Assembly: GCA_030248225.1 (NCBI GenBank)
Contig: JASANE010012465.1
Location: 57,932-121,931, forward strand
Source of the DNA: Trileptium ribeirensis
Lineage: Eukaryota > Nematoda > Enoplea > Enoplida > Thoracostomopsidae
Length of the DNA stretch: 64,000 nucleotides
Reading direction: 5' to 3'
The position numbers were made by a program, and so were the translations under genes. Of this stretch, positions 28,901 through 38,276 are shown piece by piece. Position 1 is the first letter of the stretch. Every line of letters starts with the position of its first letter. The notes below the pieces were generated by a model. The model saw nothing but the letters and a program-made list of their open reading frames with translations. It was not told the DNA's origin and did not search any database.

Positions 28901-31900
28901 CCAGCCGTGTTCCTGTGTTTTACTGACCAATGGTAGTGATATATACTGAAAGGGGTTTCAAATCCGTTAGTCCTATCGACAACTCACATTCAGGTTTGAC
29001 ACCCGCGTCGATGAAGCAAACCTTAGCGTGAGTCGTCGATTCCTATTTGTGTTAATTGTATTATTGTGTGAGTATGACTCGCGCGACTTAAGCAAAGGAA
29101 AATTTCTACTCGAAACTAAAATTTTCACTGAACGTCTGAGATAGGAAATCACACGCGATTCGACGTTAAACGTCTAGGGATTTGTCGGACCCTAGTGGGG
29201 TCCACTGGCTAAATAAATAATAAAACGTTCAGGAAAGTAGAAACGAAAATTTTGCCTAAAACACACTTCCAGGTGGAACGATGATAGGGAATAGTGGTAT
29301 TGTCTCTTTTGCCTGATAACAGGTGACCGAGCCAACCTCCCTAGGGACCTCAAAGGTAGTATCGCTTAGGATACATGCGTAACCCGTCCGGCAGGATCAG
29401 AACACATCCTGTGAAGCGCTCCTGCGGCTTGCTAAGCTATGTAGTCTCATGGGACCGACCCTAATCGGAAATTTGAACCCATTAGGTCCGCCCTCGAGGT
29501 TACGATAGCTGGGATCGTATGGGCATTACGTTTGTGGAAGTGCGTAAAGCAGCAGCGTCACGGCGATCTAATACAATACCTTTACAATGGATTTAGGGAA
29601 CCCGATTCCAGAACACAATCTGTCTTCAGTTGTTTGGTACGCATTGCTTTCAGGTCATCAAGAATTGTCTATACCGCTTTTCGGGTAGGCTAAATACGAT
29701 GGTTTGGTTATCTACAGCTAAACACAAATATTTCAAAGTTCTGTCATTTTGGATAGCTTTAGGGTCGACGAGGTTTTAGGATTTTCAATGAGTCCGCGAT
29801 TTAAAAAGTTTAGGGTGGTATATACATCAAACAAACCTGTTATAGGTGTCTAAACAAAACGATAACTTAACAATGAAATCACGCTCGATCCGTTTAATCC
29901 TTCCGTAAGAGATACTACTGTTCTGCCTCTCAGACACATTATTGATTTTGATAAGTCCCAGTTTAATTAAATCAAAATTTGCAGCAGTACAGTGCGAATT
30001 AACCGTTTTCCAGATTCTGCCTTGGCGAAAACTAATGACGTCCAAAATGTCCTGGCCGTAGGTATATTTGTTTCCAAACTTCAGTGGCACTGTGACAAAA
30101 ACTTTTCTAAAAATAGTGCTGAATACACGGATATTAACCAACACTAATCAGTCCTATCAAGAACACAAGAGAATAGTATGGCTCTTCCCAGTGCTCCAAT
30201 GTTAACCCCTGTTCAATGTCAAGGTCTCTTTTAGCGGTACCTCACCTCGTTTCCGAGCCAAAATACATTGAACGCCCGATCCGTGAGGGGTACGTTAGAT
30301 CAGCATCAGTTCAGTCCACGACACAATAAAATTTGGGAACCCGAATACAATTAACTAAATTTGGGCATCTTTGACACAACTCGGTATCAAGGAAACACCG
30401 GATATAGCGACCGGAACCCTAATTTTAGGACAAAACTAAAACCTTTTCTTACAATAGTAAAAGAAGCAATAAATACAATTCCAATGGACTTTAAATGTGT
30501 TGAAAATAACCGCAACGTTCAACCTATTTCACTATATACCATGATGTTATTGCTTAACTCGTTACTTATTTTGGTAAAGGTAACTTATTTTGTCCATCGA
30601 TATGTTGTTTGTTTGGTTATTGCAGACTACAAGTACGAAAGTTTTTCTACCACCCTTGCATTCCCGCGCAAATGCCTCACACTGAATGTGCACGCCACAC
30701 ATTAAAAAACCCTAACTATGCAAAATTTCAGACACTCACAATTTACCGAGTTACTAAACATACAATTTCTGCATGTTGCTTCGTAGGAATCATACAAGTA
30801 TTGGTTTTGTTAATTAAAAATGCTTCAGGTTCTGCTTTCTGAATAAATGTGCTACAACTGAGACAAACTGTGGTAACATGATTCATAATGAACAAAGCAG
30901 TTCACAACTACGAAGGCAGCTCCTGACTCGTTTACATAGATTTTCCTAACTTCTGTGTATACTAATATACGTAATATAAAGTCGATTGTAATAAAAAAGT
31001 TTATGTTGCAGACAAAATCGCACCTATAGAAAATACTCTGCCTCTGTGGTGGCATATTCAAGTCCTAACGTTTTCACCTAAATACTTCTGAGTAATCCAC
31101 ACATTTCTAGCAATCCACACACTAGTTCTTAATGCCGCTGCCATAACTATATCGTTGACCCGGCGGTTCCACCATATTACCCATGTTCTGCGCGACTTGC
31201 ATTGGTTGCCTGTCAAATAGCGTATCATGTTCAAAGTAATAACTCTCGTCTGGAAGTGTCTTCGTGGTTATGGACCAAGGCTTAATTGACAAACTGCGCT
31301 TATGTGACAGCGAGCGGATATTTGTGACGCAGCAGCTTCAAGTCCCGTATCGAATTAATGCCAGTTTTGAATGGTTTGCTCCAAACCTTTGCAATAACGC
31401 CTTTGCCAATCTTCGAGTTAGGGACCTTACCATGATAGCATTCCGGCGGTAGCTCAAATCGGTGCTTTTTGACGTCGCTAATAATTAAAGTCCCCATAGT
31501 GTTGAGCACCATCTTTTATCGTGAATCAACAACGTATCTGGTTTATCAGACTCAATTTTAACATACACCGCCGCTGTCTGAATGGCTCCAAACTATCACA
31601 AGCATTCACCTGGCGTTGTTAACATAAAAATGAGCTGAACAACTGCTACAGTGTTATGATGAAAAATCATACGAAAGGTGGTTGTTCTACTTACGTATTA
31701 CAGCGCATTTTGTTTATACAAACTTCTGTCTGATCTGGCAGTGAAAAGAAAACGATTACTGTGTCTATATGAAATATATGTTTGAAACAGGGGTCCAGAA
31801 ATGTGGAAAACATTAAAAAAAGTTAACAAAAATTCCTGCTCCGGTAGGGTTTTTGCCTTTAGCCGCAAACGCAACCGGAACACGATTTTCCCGCATTCGA

Positions 31901-32196
31901 TACTGCTAGTTATGTAGAAACCTGGACTGGGTGATATATGATACGTTTAAACACTAGCGTGCGAATGCACTCCAAGCAAATAGTCTAAATGAACATCTGT
32001 CAATCAAATTATAACAAATATATTTCAACAAAAAACACAAATTTTCATCATTTCTATGTAAATAAAAACCACTCTCACATCGCTGCATCTGTCGATTGTA
32101 GTCTGACATATTGTCAGGACGAATATTTCGCAGAAACATTATGTACTCGTCACTGTGATATTTGGTCATTTCTTCAAATACTGCTTTATGTGGTCG
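7733..32196 (-). CDS. HDAC1: Class I histone deacetylase (HDAC1/2, Rpd3 type), exons 3-15: the intact part of the left-arm gene
   Basis: Zinc-dependent lysine deacetylase acting on histone tails in nuclear corepressor complexes (Sin3, NuRD, CoREST in known family members). Thirteen exons splice in frame to 1434 nt (477 codons plus stop). With a 53-codon N-terminus from exons 1-2 the protein would be 530 aa, near the 482-aa length of human HDAC1 but with a longer, different tail. In that composite numbering the catalytic His pair is H139/H140 (exon 5), the zinc ligands are D175, H177 (exon 6) and D263 (exon 8), and the transition-state Tyr is Y302 (exon 9). Each is human HDAC1 minus one. Inositol-phosphate contacts R269 and R305 are also present. 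Every border is GT/AG and every phase matches. Exons 1 and 2 on this same arm are broken, so the gene as laid out lacks a usable N-terminus. Family assignment is near certain; HDAC1 versus HDAC2 orthology cannot be decided. Confidence 0.95.
8120..8473. mobile_element. Short inverted-repeat (MITE-like) element in HDAC intron 14
   Basis: CCAGCAATAAGTGCAAAATA at 8131 is mirrored by ATTATTTTGCACTTATTTCTGG at 8441-8462 (22 bp, one mismatch). The interior has further TTTAATCGAAATCG-type repeats. Exact ends and target duplication are not resolved. Confidence 0.65.
8745..9268. mobile_element. MITE, 524 bp, TTA target duplication (family TGCG)
   Basis: Starts TGCGAAAGTAAACTTAACC and ends with the complement GGTTAAGTTTACTTGCGCA. 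The inverted similarity continues inward through CCATCCTxTTTTGCTAT. It is flanked by TTA on both sides (8742-8744, 9269-9271), which fits the 3-bp duplications of PIF/Harbinger-type elements. Non-coding, in HDAC intron 14. Confidence 0.8.
9272..11059. other. HDAC intron 14, remaining part
   Basis: Part of a 3.6-kb intron (7929-11567). 10,180-10,760 looks like a dispersed repeat (CATTTTGCCCCATAACTTTT, GAGATCCAGCTGCGACAGAC), ending in a region typical of old element tails. No coding exon was found in it. Confidence 0.55.
11060..11520. repeat. Diverged tandem and GGTCCA-rich repeats, intron 14
   Basis: ACTGGGTCCAGCAAAATTTT recalls CTCTGGGTCCAGCAAATTTC near 10,840. The blocks at about 11,270-11,330 and 11,460-11,520 are alignable copies (CTGCTATTGTCATTTGTTAA versus CTACTATTTTCATTGTTTAA). 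No gene seen. Confidence 0.6.
11568..11625 (-). CDS. HDAC1: HDAC exon 14 (Lys-rich tail)
   Basis: 58 nt. Encodes [19 protein letters not shown] plus two bases of N466. Lys-rich, resembling the nuclear-localisation end of HDAC1 (PxKKxK). The acceptor is ctttcag and the donor GTAAGT. Phase agrees with both neighbours. Confidence 0.88.
12603..12719 (-). CDS. HDAC1: HDAC exon 13 (tail, acidic then basic)
   Basis: 117 nt. Encodes [20 protein letters not shown], then [19 protein letters not shown]. It aligns with the ICSSDKRIACEEEFSDSEEE tail of vertebrate HDAC1. The two casein-kinase-2 serines of that motif correspond to Tyr and Asp here. The acceptor is tttacag and the donor GTAGGG. Confidence 0.9.
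13010..13087 (-). CDS. HDAC1: HDAC exon 12 (start of C-terminal tail)
   Basis: 78 nt. Encodes [20 protein letters not shown] then PDKRIS. Matches the family pattern AIPEDAI...DPDKRIS. Acidic linker. The acceptor is ttctag and the donor GTAAGT. Confidence 0.92.
13615..13673 (-). CDS. HDAC1: HDAC exon 11
   Basis: 59 nt. Encodes [19 protein letters not shown], the end of the deacetylase domain (family: [17 protein letters not shown]). The acceptor is attttcag and the donor GTAGGA. Confidence 0.94.
13674..15118. other. HDAC intron 10
   Basis: 1.4-kb AT-rich intron with no gene. Contains a short duplication of AATTACTTTGGCAC near 14,615 and 14,655. Confidence 0.6.
15119..15227 (-). CDS. HDAC1: HDAC exon 10
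   Basis: 109 nt. Encodes [20 protein letters not shown], then [16 protein letters not shown] with K shared with exon 11. Corresponds to the class I block [20 protein letters not shown]. The acceptor is ttttatag and the donor GTGAGT. Confidence 0.95.
15379..15590. mobile_element. Small GC-rich MITE, 212 bp, with 14-bp TIR and 6-bp target duplication
   Basis: Begins CTGGCTAGTCCAAA and ends TTTGGACTAGCCAG, perfectly inverted, flanked by TTGATG at 15373-15378 and 15591-15596. The interior has runs of G and C (CCCCCCGG) unlike the AT-rich surroundings. In HDAC intron 9. The clean target duplication suggests a fairly recent insertion. Confidence 0.88.
16985..17700. repeat. Diverged tandem repeats, about 150-170 bp period
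   Basis: Recurring CATTTTGTTCAGAAAGCAAAG, AGCTATGTGC and CTCACCTGCC(A/G) blocks at roughly regular spacing in intron 9. Related wording (GGGCTCATTTTGTACAGAAA) occurs near 9,780. Not coding. Confidence 0.7.
18190..18700. repeat. Dispersed repeat family, two diverged units, intron 9
   Basis: Units share CCTCGTTGACCCTAAACCC, GATAACCAAACC(C/G)TCG and ATTCTTGATxCCCTGTA. Relatives occur at about 29,640-29,830 and 34,890-35,000 (left arm) and at 49,150-49,260 and 54,330-54,570 (right arm mirrors). Confidence 0.75.
19230..19370 (-). CDS. HDAC1: HDAC exon 9: catalytic tyrosine
   Basis: 141 nt. Encodes [20 protein letters not shown], then [20 protein letters not shown] and LEQEIAN. Y302 (human Y303) and R305 are present. 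The donor is GTTCGT, weak beyond GT but forced by frame to exon 10. The acceptor is aatttag. It lies outside the part of the palindrome visible here. Confidence 0.95.
20312..20857. mobile_element. MITE, 546 bp, same TGCG family, left arm
   Basis: TGCGGCAGTAAACCTAACC opens and GGCTAAGTTTACTCGCGCA closes, with the same inner TIR (CCATCCTATTTTGCTATTTC). In HDAC intron 8, about 45 bp from the exon 8 donor. No clean target duplication. Present at the mirror site, so it inserted before the arms duplicated. Confidence 0.8.
20902..21010 (-). CDS. HDAC1: HDAC exon 8 (left arm, clean): third zinc ligand
   Basis: 109 nt. Encodes [20 protein letters not shown], then [16 protein letters not shown] and one base of G279. 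D263 is the third zinc ligand (human D264), and R269 matches the inositol-phosphate contact R270. The acceptor is ttttttcag and the donor GTAAAG. A MITE-like element begins about 45 bp past the donor. Confidence 0.96.
21538..21630 (-). CDS. HDAC1: HDAC exon 7 (left arm, clean)
   Basis: 93 nt, 31 whole codons: [20 protein letters not shown] then [11 protein letters not shown]. The acceptor is tgttttag and the donor GTGAGA. Highly conserved class I segment. Confidence 0.96.
21798..21939 (-). CDS. HDAC1: HDAC exon 6 (left arm, clean): zinc ligands
   Basis: 142 nt. Encodes [20 protein letters not shown], then [20 protein letters not shown] and PGTGDLK. D175 and H177 are zinc ligands (human D176, H178). 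It begins with the G completing K164 and ends in phase 0 before GTAAGT. This is the most diagnostic exon of the gene. Confidence 0.97.
22411..22549 (-). CDS. HDAC1: HDAC exon 5 (left arm, clean): active-site His pair
   Basis: 139 nt. Encodes [20 protein letters not shown] then [20 protein letters not shown] and AILELL. Contains the catalytic H139/H140 pair (human H140/H141). The donor is GTATAT, fixed by exon 6 starting with G-TAC. The acceptor is tattttag. Confidence 0.96.
22550..24294. other. HDAC intron 4, left arm
   Basis: 1.7 kb, non-coding, mirrored at 59,847-61,596. Includes an AACCGTTTTGGCAGA-type short repeat near 23,350-23,430. No gene recognised. Confidence 0.6.
24295..24369 (-). 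CDS. HDAC1: HDAC exon 4 (left arm, clean)
   Basis: 75 nt. Completes F93 with exon 3, then encodes [20 protein letters not shown] and GGSV. The acceptor is gttttag and the donor GTAGGT. The Asp of VFDG, conserved in the family, is kept here and is Asn in the right arm. Confidence 0.95.
25131..25280. repeat. 150-bp inverted-terminal-repeat unit, intron 3
   Basis: AGTGTGGACAGGGAGGC and GCCTCCCCTGTCCATACATT form imperfect inverted ends. The interior holds GGATTAGATACC followed by TTTAAACGAT, which resembles a small-subunit rRNA signature, but surrounding conserved rRNA blocks are not found. Mirrored at about 58,870-59,020. Confidence 0.5.
25830..26165. repeat. Two diverged tandem units, about 160 bp, intron 3
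   Basis: CAAACCCGACGACC...CCAGGAATTTTG at about 25,911-25,987 recurs at about 26,071-26,150. Mirrored at about 57,985-58,310. Non-coding. Confidence 0.65.
26401..26480. other. Paired short hairpins
   Basis: ATATCGC-TAGAT-GCGATAT at 26401-26419, and ATTAGGACCG with loop TTGACC and CGGTCCTAAT at 26455-26480 (10-bp perfect stem). Mirrored near 57,670-57,750. Function unknown; they may be the ends or core of an old element. Confidence 0.55.
29640..29830. repeat. Dispersed repeat family member, left arm intron 3
   Basis: Inverted relative of the 18.2-kb units (AGGTTTTAGGATTTTCAATG, TTTAGGGTCGACGAGG). Mirrored at 54,330-54,570. Confidence 0.65.
32079..32196 (-). CDS. HDAC1: HDAC exon 3 (left arm, clean)
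   Basis: 118 nt, phase 0 in, one base carried out. Encodes [20 protein letters not shown] followed by [19 protein letters not shown], the conserved class I block after MEIY. The acceptor is ggtttccag and the donor is GTGAGA. The right-arm copy lacks 3 nt, so RN becomes H. This left copy matches the family pattern FLRSIRPDNMS. Confidence 0.95.
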
Positions 32197-35100
32197 CTGG
32201 AAACCAAACAATATCACAATAAAAAATACATTCTAGTTTTTAAAAATACATTCACTGGTACAAAATTCTATCAAATTTAAATTTAACGCTTTACACTTTC
32301 CAAATAATTGAACCTTCCCTCAAAAAATTACTGATTGCTACCTGAACAGTGTTACGATATATCACAGTAATATTATTCGACAAAACTTCTCAACAAGAAC
32401 AGTACGCTTAGGAATTACAAAGCAGCTACTTTCGTAAGTTAAAAACGCAATCCTATTGTGCGCGGTCCTTATACTTGTATTTTGGAGCCTATGCAATTAA
32501 AAACATTTTATCTCCCGCGACAGTGTGCGCACGTATTCAGCATTCATGAATTTTTTCATCTCTTGTCGTAGTACTATAAATATGTGTTTCAATCTACTTT
32601 ACTTGTTGTTGTCATATATGTAATGTTTAATTCAAGTCTAAAACAGTGGCAAGGCTATGCGTTCTGTGGCAACAAAAAATTCGTTAAATTGCTTCTGGAT
32701 AACTGGCTTTCCAAACAGAGAGAGGGTGCACATATTTCAACATCACCCTATGGTCCCACAGTTCATGGCCACCCCCAGTTAATGTAACACGACTAAAAAT
32801 TACTCTTATTTTAAAATTTCTTTTCTACTGGTATAAAAATATGCAGATTATCTTTTTAGTGTACTTGATGACCCCCCCTAGTTTAACTGAGACAGCCCCA
32901 GATGAACTGCGGAAATCGCCCTTCTCATGTATGTTCCGTTCTCCAAGTTCCGACCTGAGGGACCCCCAGGTATAATTTTGGTAGTTAGAACAAAACACGA
33001 CACTAACTTTCACCGGTTTGCGCTTTAAGGTACGTATACAACTAACTTGCTATTAACAGCTAAATTAGATACACTATATTGAGCTGCATACTCACTCACT
33101 CACAGTTGAACTACAAAATTCATCACTCACTCCAGTAAATCGACTGATAGTCGGCATAACTACCTCTGATAAAAACGTGTTCAGAATGATGAAATACCCA
33201 GGGCGTCCAAACCGCGAGCGGGAGATGGAGAGTTGGCGCCACACGTATTCCCTGCCACCCATGACAAACTTCCCCGTTTTGATGCGCCCCTTTGATGATT
33301 ATTGCAACAAAATCAGCACAAAATCTTACAGATGTAGCCCCGGCTAACATAGGGGGATATTCCACAAATATCTAGGGCACACTCAAGGGACAGCTGGAGG
33401 CCTCCAGGTTAAATGTTGGTCCTGTGAAGAGGCCAGAACATGTACGTGTTATACACATAATAAAAACAATTCATGGGGCAAATTTTCGCCTCAATTTTAC
33501 TCCTCCAGATCTTTTGCGACAAATTTTGAGATTTTTACTCTCCCCTCTTTTTTACGATGCCCGCCCCGGTTTCCAACACAATGAACAACCCAGAACTACT
33601 GCTCATCGTATTCACAGTGTAAACATCGGTTCAATGCCAGTAGCCTATCGTTAAGCCAGGAAATAAACAAGTTAGACAAAATTCCCTTCGGTAATTGTAA
33701 AAGGCACTGAATCTGTAAAAGTTGAAAACTATATTTTAGTGTCATAGTAAAAATAAGCTTGAAATATCATATTTATCTATTGAATTTTTTGAGATAGTTG
33801 TATAATGAAAAATGGTTTTTCAGTCATAACAATGCCATTTGTTGTTTCACCAGCTGAAATATTGAAAACAAAGAGGACCCTTAATCCTTGTGGAAAGATT
33901 TTTACAATGGTAACTCACGACCTTTTCTGGTTATTTAACTTACTAAAATATCCAAAACAAGACACTTAAACTATCGTTAACTCCTTACGGCAAATATGAA
34001 TTTTCATTCTATAACTGAAATGATAAAAACATAAGGTTTGTTGCACCCCTTAGTAACTGAGTGCTATTTTTAAAATCAATAGTATCTGCGAACTGTCAAA
34101 TAAATGCCTTTAATTATAAATGCCCATAACGTTCCAAAACGTCAAATCCAAAAGTTCCAAGGTAGAGCCAAACATAGAAAACAATATGCCTTGTTGATCC
34201 TTCCATTTGGTATGTTTAATTGCAGTGGTTTAAAATTTAGTTTGATTTGGATAATTACCATAAAATATACATTATACTACATCTACAACTACAGTACCAC
34301 GGATTACTTCAGCCGATTTTTTCAAAATAATGTCAGCCGTCGGAGAGCATGTAAAAATATTACAGTGTGTAACAGTTATAACCAAAGCTTTTAGTTTACT
34401 TTCGGTATCTGCGTTTATCCATGCGAATAAAACATTATCTACACATAAAATGACCAGAATCTTATGAACCTCCAGTTTGTGCAAGATACTATTTCAAGTG
34501 TGTCGTTTTAACTTAGAAAAAAATTTCTTTTGAGGAAATAGAAACGTAAAATTCAATGATACAAAGGTCATGAATGTCATATAGGTAGACTATATTATAT
34601 GCATTACTTTCATTTACCGATTTTACAAGTATGTATTACATGTATTTAGTTTATCTTGAAGAGTGTTTTATTGCAGTAATCCTGTTTTCATAATGATCTC
34701 TACCTTAATTTCATTCTCCAATGCAAACGTTTTGTTACGTATGTTAGGATTTGGTGAACCCCTTAATTATGTCTTAGCATTTATAAACTAGTATCTCGCA
34801 AGCGAGGTTGAAACGGAGCGTAGTTTAATTAGGTGGGCATTTAATATTTAATCACTTGTACAGGCTTTGTGTTTGATGCATATACTACACTACACTAAAG
34901 CCTCTGTAATCCTGGACCCATCAAAATCCTAAAGGCTCGTCAACCCTAAACCCATCGAAAACAAGTAAAAACGAGCGAAGTATTCGTGCTTGTCTCTATA
35001 TAACGTCAGAACAAGTTTTCTAATTTTGGGACGAGGAACCATGAGGGTGCCATACCTCAAACCCCATAACTCCAAAACCGGAGCTTTAATCGAAAAACAA

Positions 35101-36216
35101 AAAAGGCATCGGCATTTATCATTTAATTATTAAATAAAAGCAACCAGAGAAAAAAATCGAAAGTTACGATAAAAATAACCTTGCTTGCGTGAAGGTACTA
35201 AAATGGTGTAAAAACCCTCATTTTGACATCTGACCCCGAACCAAAGGGGCGCCATACCCTTGTACCCATGGAACCATAGGTCGCAGAGTAAAACCAATAC
35301 CGCAATGAGTTTCCCATGCACGAAAACAGCCAAGTGAAACTTTTCAGCCGCCCAGAACGTCAGAACAAATTTTCTGATCTTGGACGAGGAACTATGAGGG
35401 TGCCCCACCTCAAACCCCATAACTCCAAAACCGGAGCCTTTATCGAAAAACACAAAAAAGAGACATCGGCATTTATCATTTTACTATGAAATAAAACCAA
35501 CCAGTGAAATTCGAATGTTAAGATAAAAATAACCTTGCTTCCGTGAAGGGTCTCCTTTCGACATCTGACCCCGAATCAAGGGGCGTCATACCCCGTACCC
35601 ATGGAACCATGAGTCGTAGAGCAAAACCGGCGCCGGCAATGACTTTTTCCCATGCCCGAAAACTCCCAGGCAAAACTTATCAGCCGCCCAAGACGTTAGA
35701 ACAAATTTTCAAATTTTGGGTCGAGAAACCATTGGGGCGCCATACCCCCGTACCTCAAACCCCATAAATCCAGAACCGGAGCCTTAATCGAAAAACAAAA
35801 AAGAAGCATCGGCATCTCATCATTTTACTATGAAACAAAACCATCCAGAGAAGAAAAATTCGATAGTTAACATAAAAATAACCTTGCTTCCGTGAAGGGT
35901 ACTAAAATGGGGTAAAATGGGGGCCAAAAACCCACATTTTCAGCCCTGACCACCGAATCAGACCACAAATCAAAAAATGCTCGGGAGTGTACACGGTAAG
36001 ATGAGGTGATGAGAAGTGTACGAATGAGCCCAAGATCATGAAAATCGGTTCAGGTGTTCTCGAGTTACGGCCGATCACATGCACACACACAGACGAAATT
36101 TAAAAGATTTCACCCTGCATCACTCAATCTCCACTACGTTTCACTACTTTCTGATAAGTACTGTAGCTTAGTGCTGGAATCACAATGCTTGGTGCGATTA
36201 CCAATCTTATACTTAC
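32197..36216. other. HDAC intron 2, left arm (4.0 kb): high-identity tract
   Basis: Between clean exon 3 and broken exon 2. From about 33.6 to 36.1 kb it is almost identical to the mirror region; four open frames of 70-107 codons at 34.1-35.8 kb translate identically in both arms. No gene recognised. Confidence 0.75.
35000..35935. repeat. 345-bp tandem repeat, about 2.7 copies, left arm (intron 2)
   Basis: Units begin near 35,006, 35,351 and 35,697 at GTCAGAACAAATTTTC and contain CATACCTCAAACCCCATAAC, AACCGGAGCCTTTAATCG and AACCTTGCTTCCGTGAAGG. It appears identical to its mirror in the right arm over about 1.7 kb. Confidence 0.9.
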
Positions 36217-36330
36217 ATATATCTCCATTTTGCGATAAAGGCCATAATTGAGCAAAAACATCATGCGTCATTCGTATACGATGGTGTTTCATTGGATGAC
36301 CTTGACCGTAATAATAATTTCCAATGTCAT
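36217..36330 (-). pseudogene. HDAC1: HDAC exon 2, left-arm copy, +1 frameshift
   Basis: Encodes [22 protein letters not shown], then a change near 36251-36264 adds one base relative to the right arm (114 against 113 nt). Continuing in the normal frame, [15 protein letters not shown] is replaced by an unrelated reading. The conserved P of MKPH is H here. Acceptor (tttacag) and donor (GTAAGT) are intact. The same change creates ATGATG (36264-36259) in the frame that runs correctly into exon 3, preceded two codons upstream by an in-frame TGA. This could act as a new start for an N-truncated HDAC. Confidence 0.85.
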
Positions 36331-37200
36331 CTGTAAACAGAAACTAAATATTGTAAAATTTGCAGCAATAAAATAATGATCTAATATATATCTGCATAGA
36401 ACAGTAGCCGCACTGCTTATAGAAAACTATTTCAGCAGAGAGAAACAACTGTAATAATTTCGCAATCTAGCCCAATCTAAAATCGGCAGGAGTGAAATTA
36501 AATTAACTTACTTGTAAAACTAACAAAATATATTTTAGTATATACTTCAGTAGAAAGACAATTTAAATATCCAAACTGTATGGATCCCGGTAATAAGGCT
36601 CTCAAGAGGAATCAGGAGTACTAATAAATTCACTTTACAATACATATCAACAATCACTCAGAAGATAGGGCAAGTACATGGAAACAGCACTTCAAAATAT
36701 ATTGCTGATGTAATGATACGATAGACTATGACGTGGTCGTATTTTCCAGTATTATATATACCACTTTCCAAAAATGGACAAATATTCATCCCTCTGCGCT
36801 TGAAGCAGGATAGTTTTAAATCAATGAGCCAACAATTGCACCGATTGTTCCCCCAAATTTTGTAAGTCGACCAAATGTAATGTTATCGATACATATACAA
36901 AATTGGCACAAACGTTGTGGGAACCGGAAGGATAAAGGTCACAGATAGTCAAGACATCCCGTTAGAACACCAAAAATTGTGATTTATCCACTTTACTCAA
37001 TTTTTAAAATATATGAAAATACAGCAGATCATGTTGACATGCAAGGTCTATAAAAACTAAAGAGTCATGCATTTCGTGTAGGACTCATAACGATTTCTGA
37101 ATAATAAAAGGTAGTAATATATTTTTAAAAACCATAATTACGAAAAATGAGCTCTTTATTGGCTCTTTCTTTAAAATAAGCAAATCTTTGATTCACTTAC

Positions 37201-37244
37201 TATCGTAATAATAGCAAGTTCTTCTTGTACGATGAAGTAGACAT
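37201..37244 (-). pseudogene. HDAC1: HDAC exon 1, left-arm copy, frameshifted
   Basis: Starts at an ATG (37244-37242) encoding MSTSSYKK like the right-arm exon 1, then loses 2 nt relative to that copy (44 against 46 nt). The frame changes to NLLLLR and meets a stop at the exon end, so the YYYD motif is out of frame. The donor GTAAGT (37200 downward) is intact. Either this is a real lesion or a consensus error in a duplicated region. The clean counterpart is at 46899-46944. Confidence 0.85.
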
Positions 37245-37932
37245 TGCCCTAGTTCGCGTGCTTCAGTAATTATAGTTTAAACAACCTTTAATAAAAAATT
37301 TTCAAACAAAAAATAAAAGTAATGTAAACAAAATAGAACAATTAGAGTTATAACTAAGTGCCTTTCTGTATGATACTGCATCTTCCTTCACCCACAGACC
37401 CGTTGTCTTGCTGGTCAAATGAAACCTATAAAACAACATTGTACAGAGAATAATCGAAATTCCTATGCAGTCGTGTTCGGACTGAGGTTCTGTTAAAGAC
37501 AAAAAATTATACCGTAAATAAATTTCACATTTTTTTGCTACAAAATTTGTGCTCTGAACATGTATTTCCATATGTATATATGCAATAAATAATTTGCTTT
37601 TACAACCATACAAAACAAAGTTCATCTGAATAAATTGCCTCCTAAAATCTAAGCAAAACAAATACAACCCGTAAGAATTTCTTATACTCCCTCAAGGAAA
37701 GGCAAAGGTGCAGAAAGAGGGTGTGACGGCGAGGCTGCACACGGCTTTTCTTAAAAAGAATAGACGCCTCTCTTAATGGTGCCCTTATCATGATCTCTAT
37801 CACTCCGCCGCTACTGAATAGCATACTTCGCCTCTACCGATTAAGTTGTTAATCTAACCACAGAATCAAGACAGACCAACAGAAAAAATTATTAGTTTCA
37901 TCCAATCTCATTTCCTGAGAAATTGTTTAGCC

Positions 37933-38145
37933 TAACCGCCACCATAACAATTTGAGTTTCATACGTGTGCCACTTGGTAGGTAGTTCCAACACCTCTCAA
38001 TCAACAAACCATATTAGGCCTAATGTAAAATGAACTAATAACCGCCACCATAACAATTTGAGTTTCATACGTGTGGGGGGGGGTAGGTAGTTCCAACACC
38101 TCTCAATCAACAAACCAATATTAGGCCTAATGTCAAATGAACGAA
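37933..38145. repeat. Direct duplication, about 106 bp x 2, left arm
   Basis: ACCGCCACCATAACAATTTG recurs at 37,935 and 38,041. The second copy has a poly-G run in place of CCACTT, a typical slippage or base-calling site. Confidence 0.9.
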
Positions 38146-38276
38146 TAAAGGCAGCTTTGAAACACGAACAAAGAGAACAGCATATACACTACTTCAACAC
38201 TACAAACACAGCCAATACGAACGGCCATTGAGCAGTACACGACCAAATAGTATACCAAAAACCCCAGTTCAAATAC

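Larger units (their letters stand above)
24370..32078. other. HDAC intron 3, left arm (7.7 kb)
   Basis: Largest intron. Holds the small repeats listed separately. Open frames up to about 114 codons (for example near 29,827-30,144 and 30,361-30,705) have mirror partners, but the mirroring is explained by the duplication. No domain is recognised. Confidence 0.6.

Noticed and set aside
30361..30705. 114-codon intronic open frame
   Set aside because: The mirror copy is frameshifted at the C-terminal end, composition is intron-like, and no homology is recognised.
34104..35767. Open frames of 74-107 codons identical in both arms as conserved genes
   Set aside because: Identity extends through all frames and non-coding repeats, so it reflects recent homogenisation of the arms. 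No domains, no splice context, and they overlap the 345-bp repeat.
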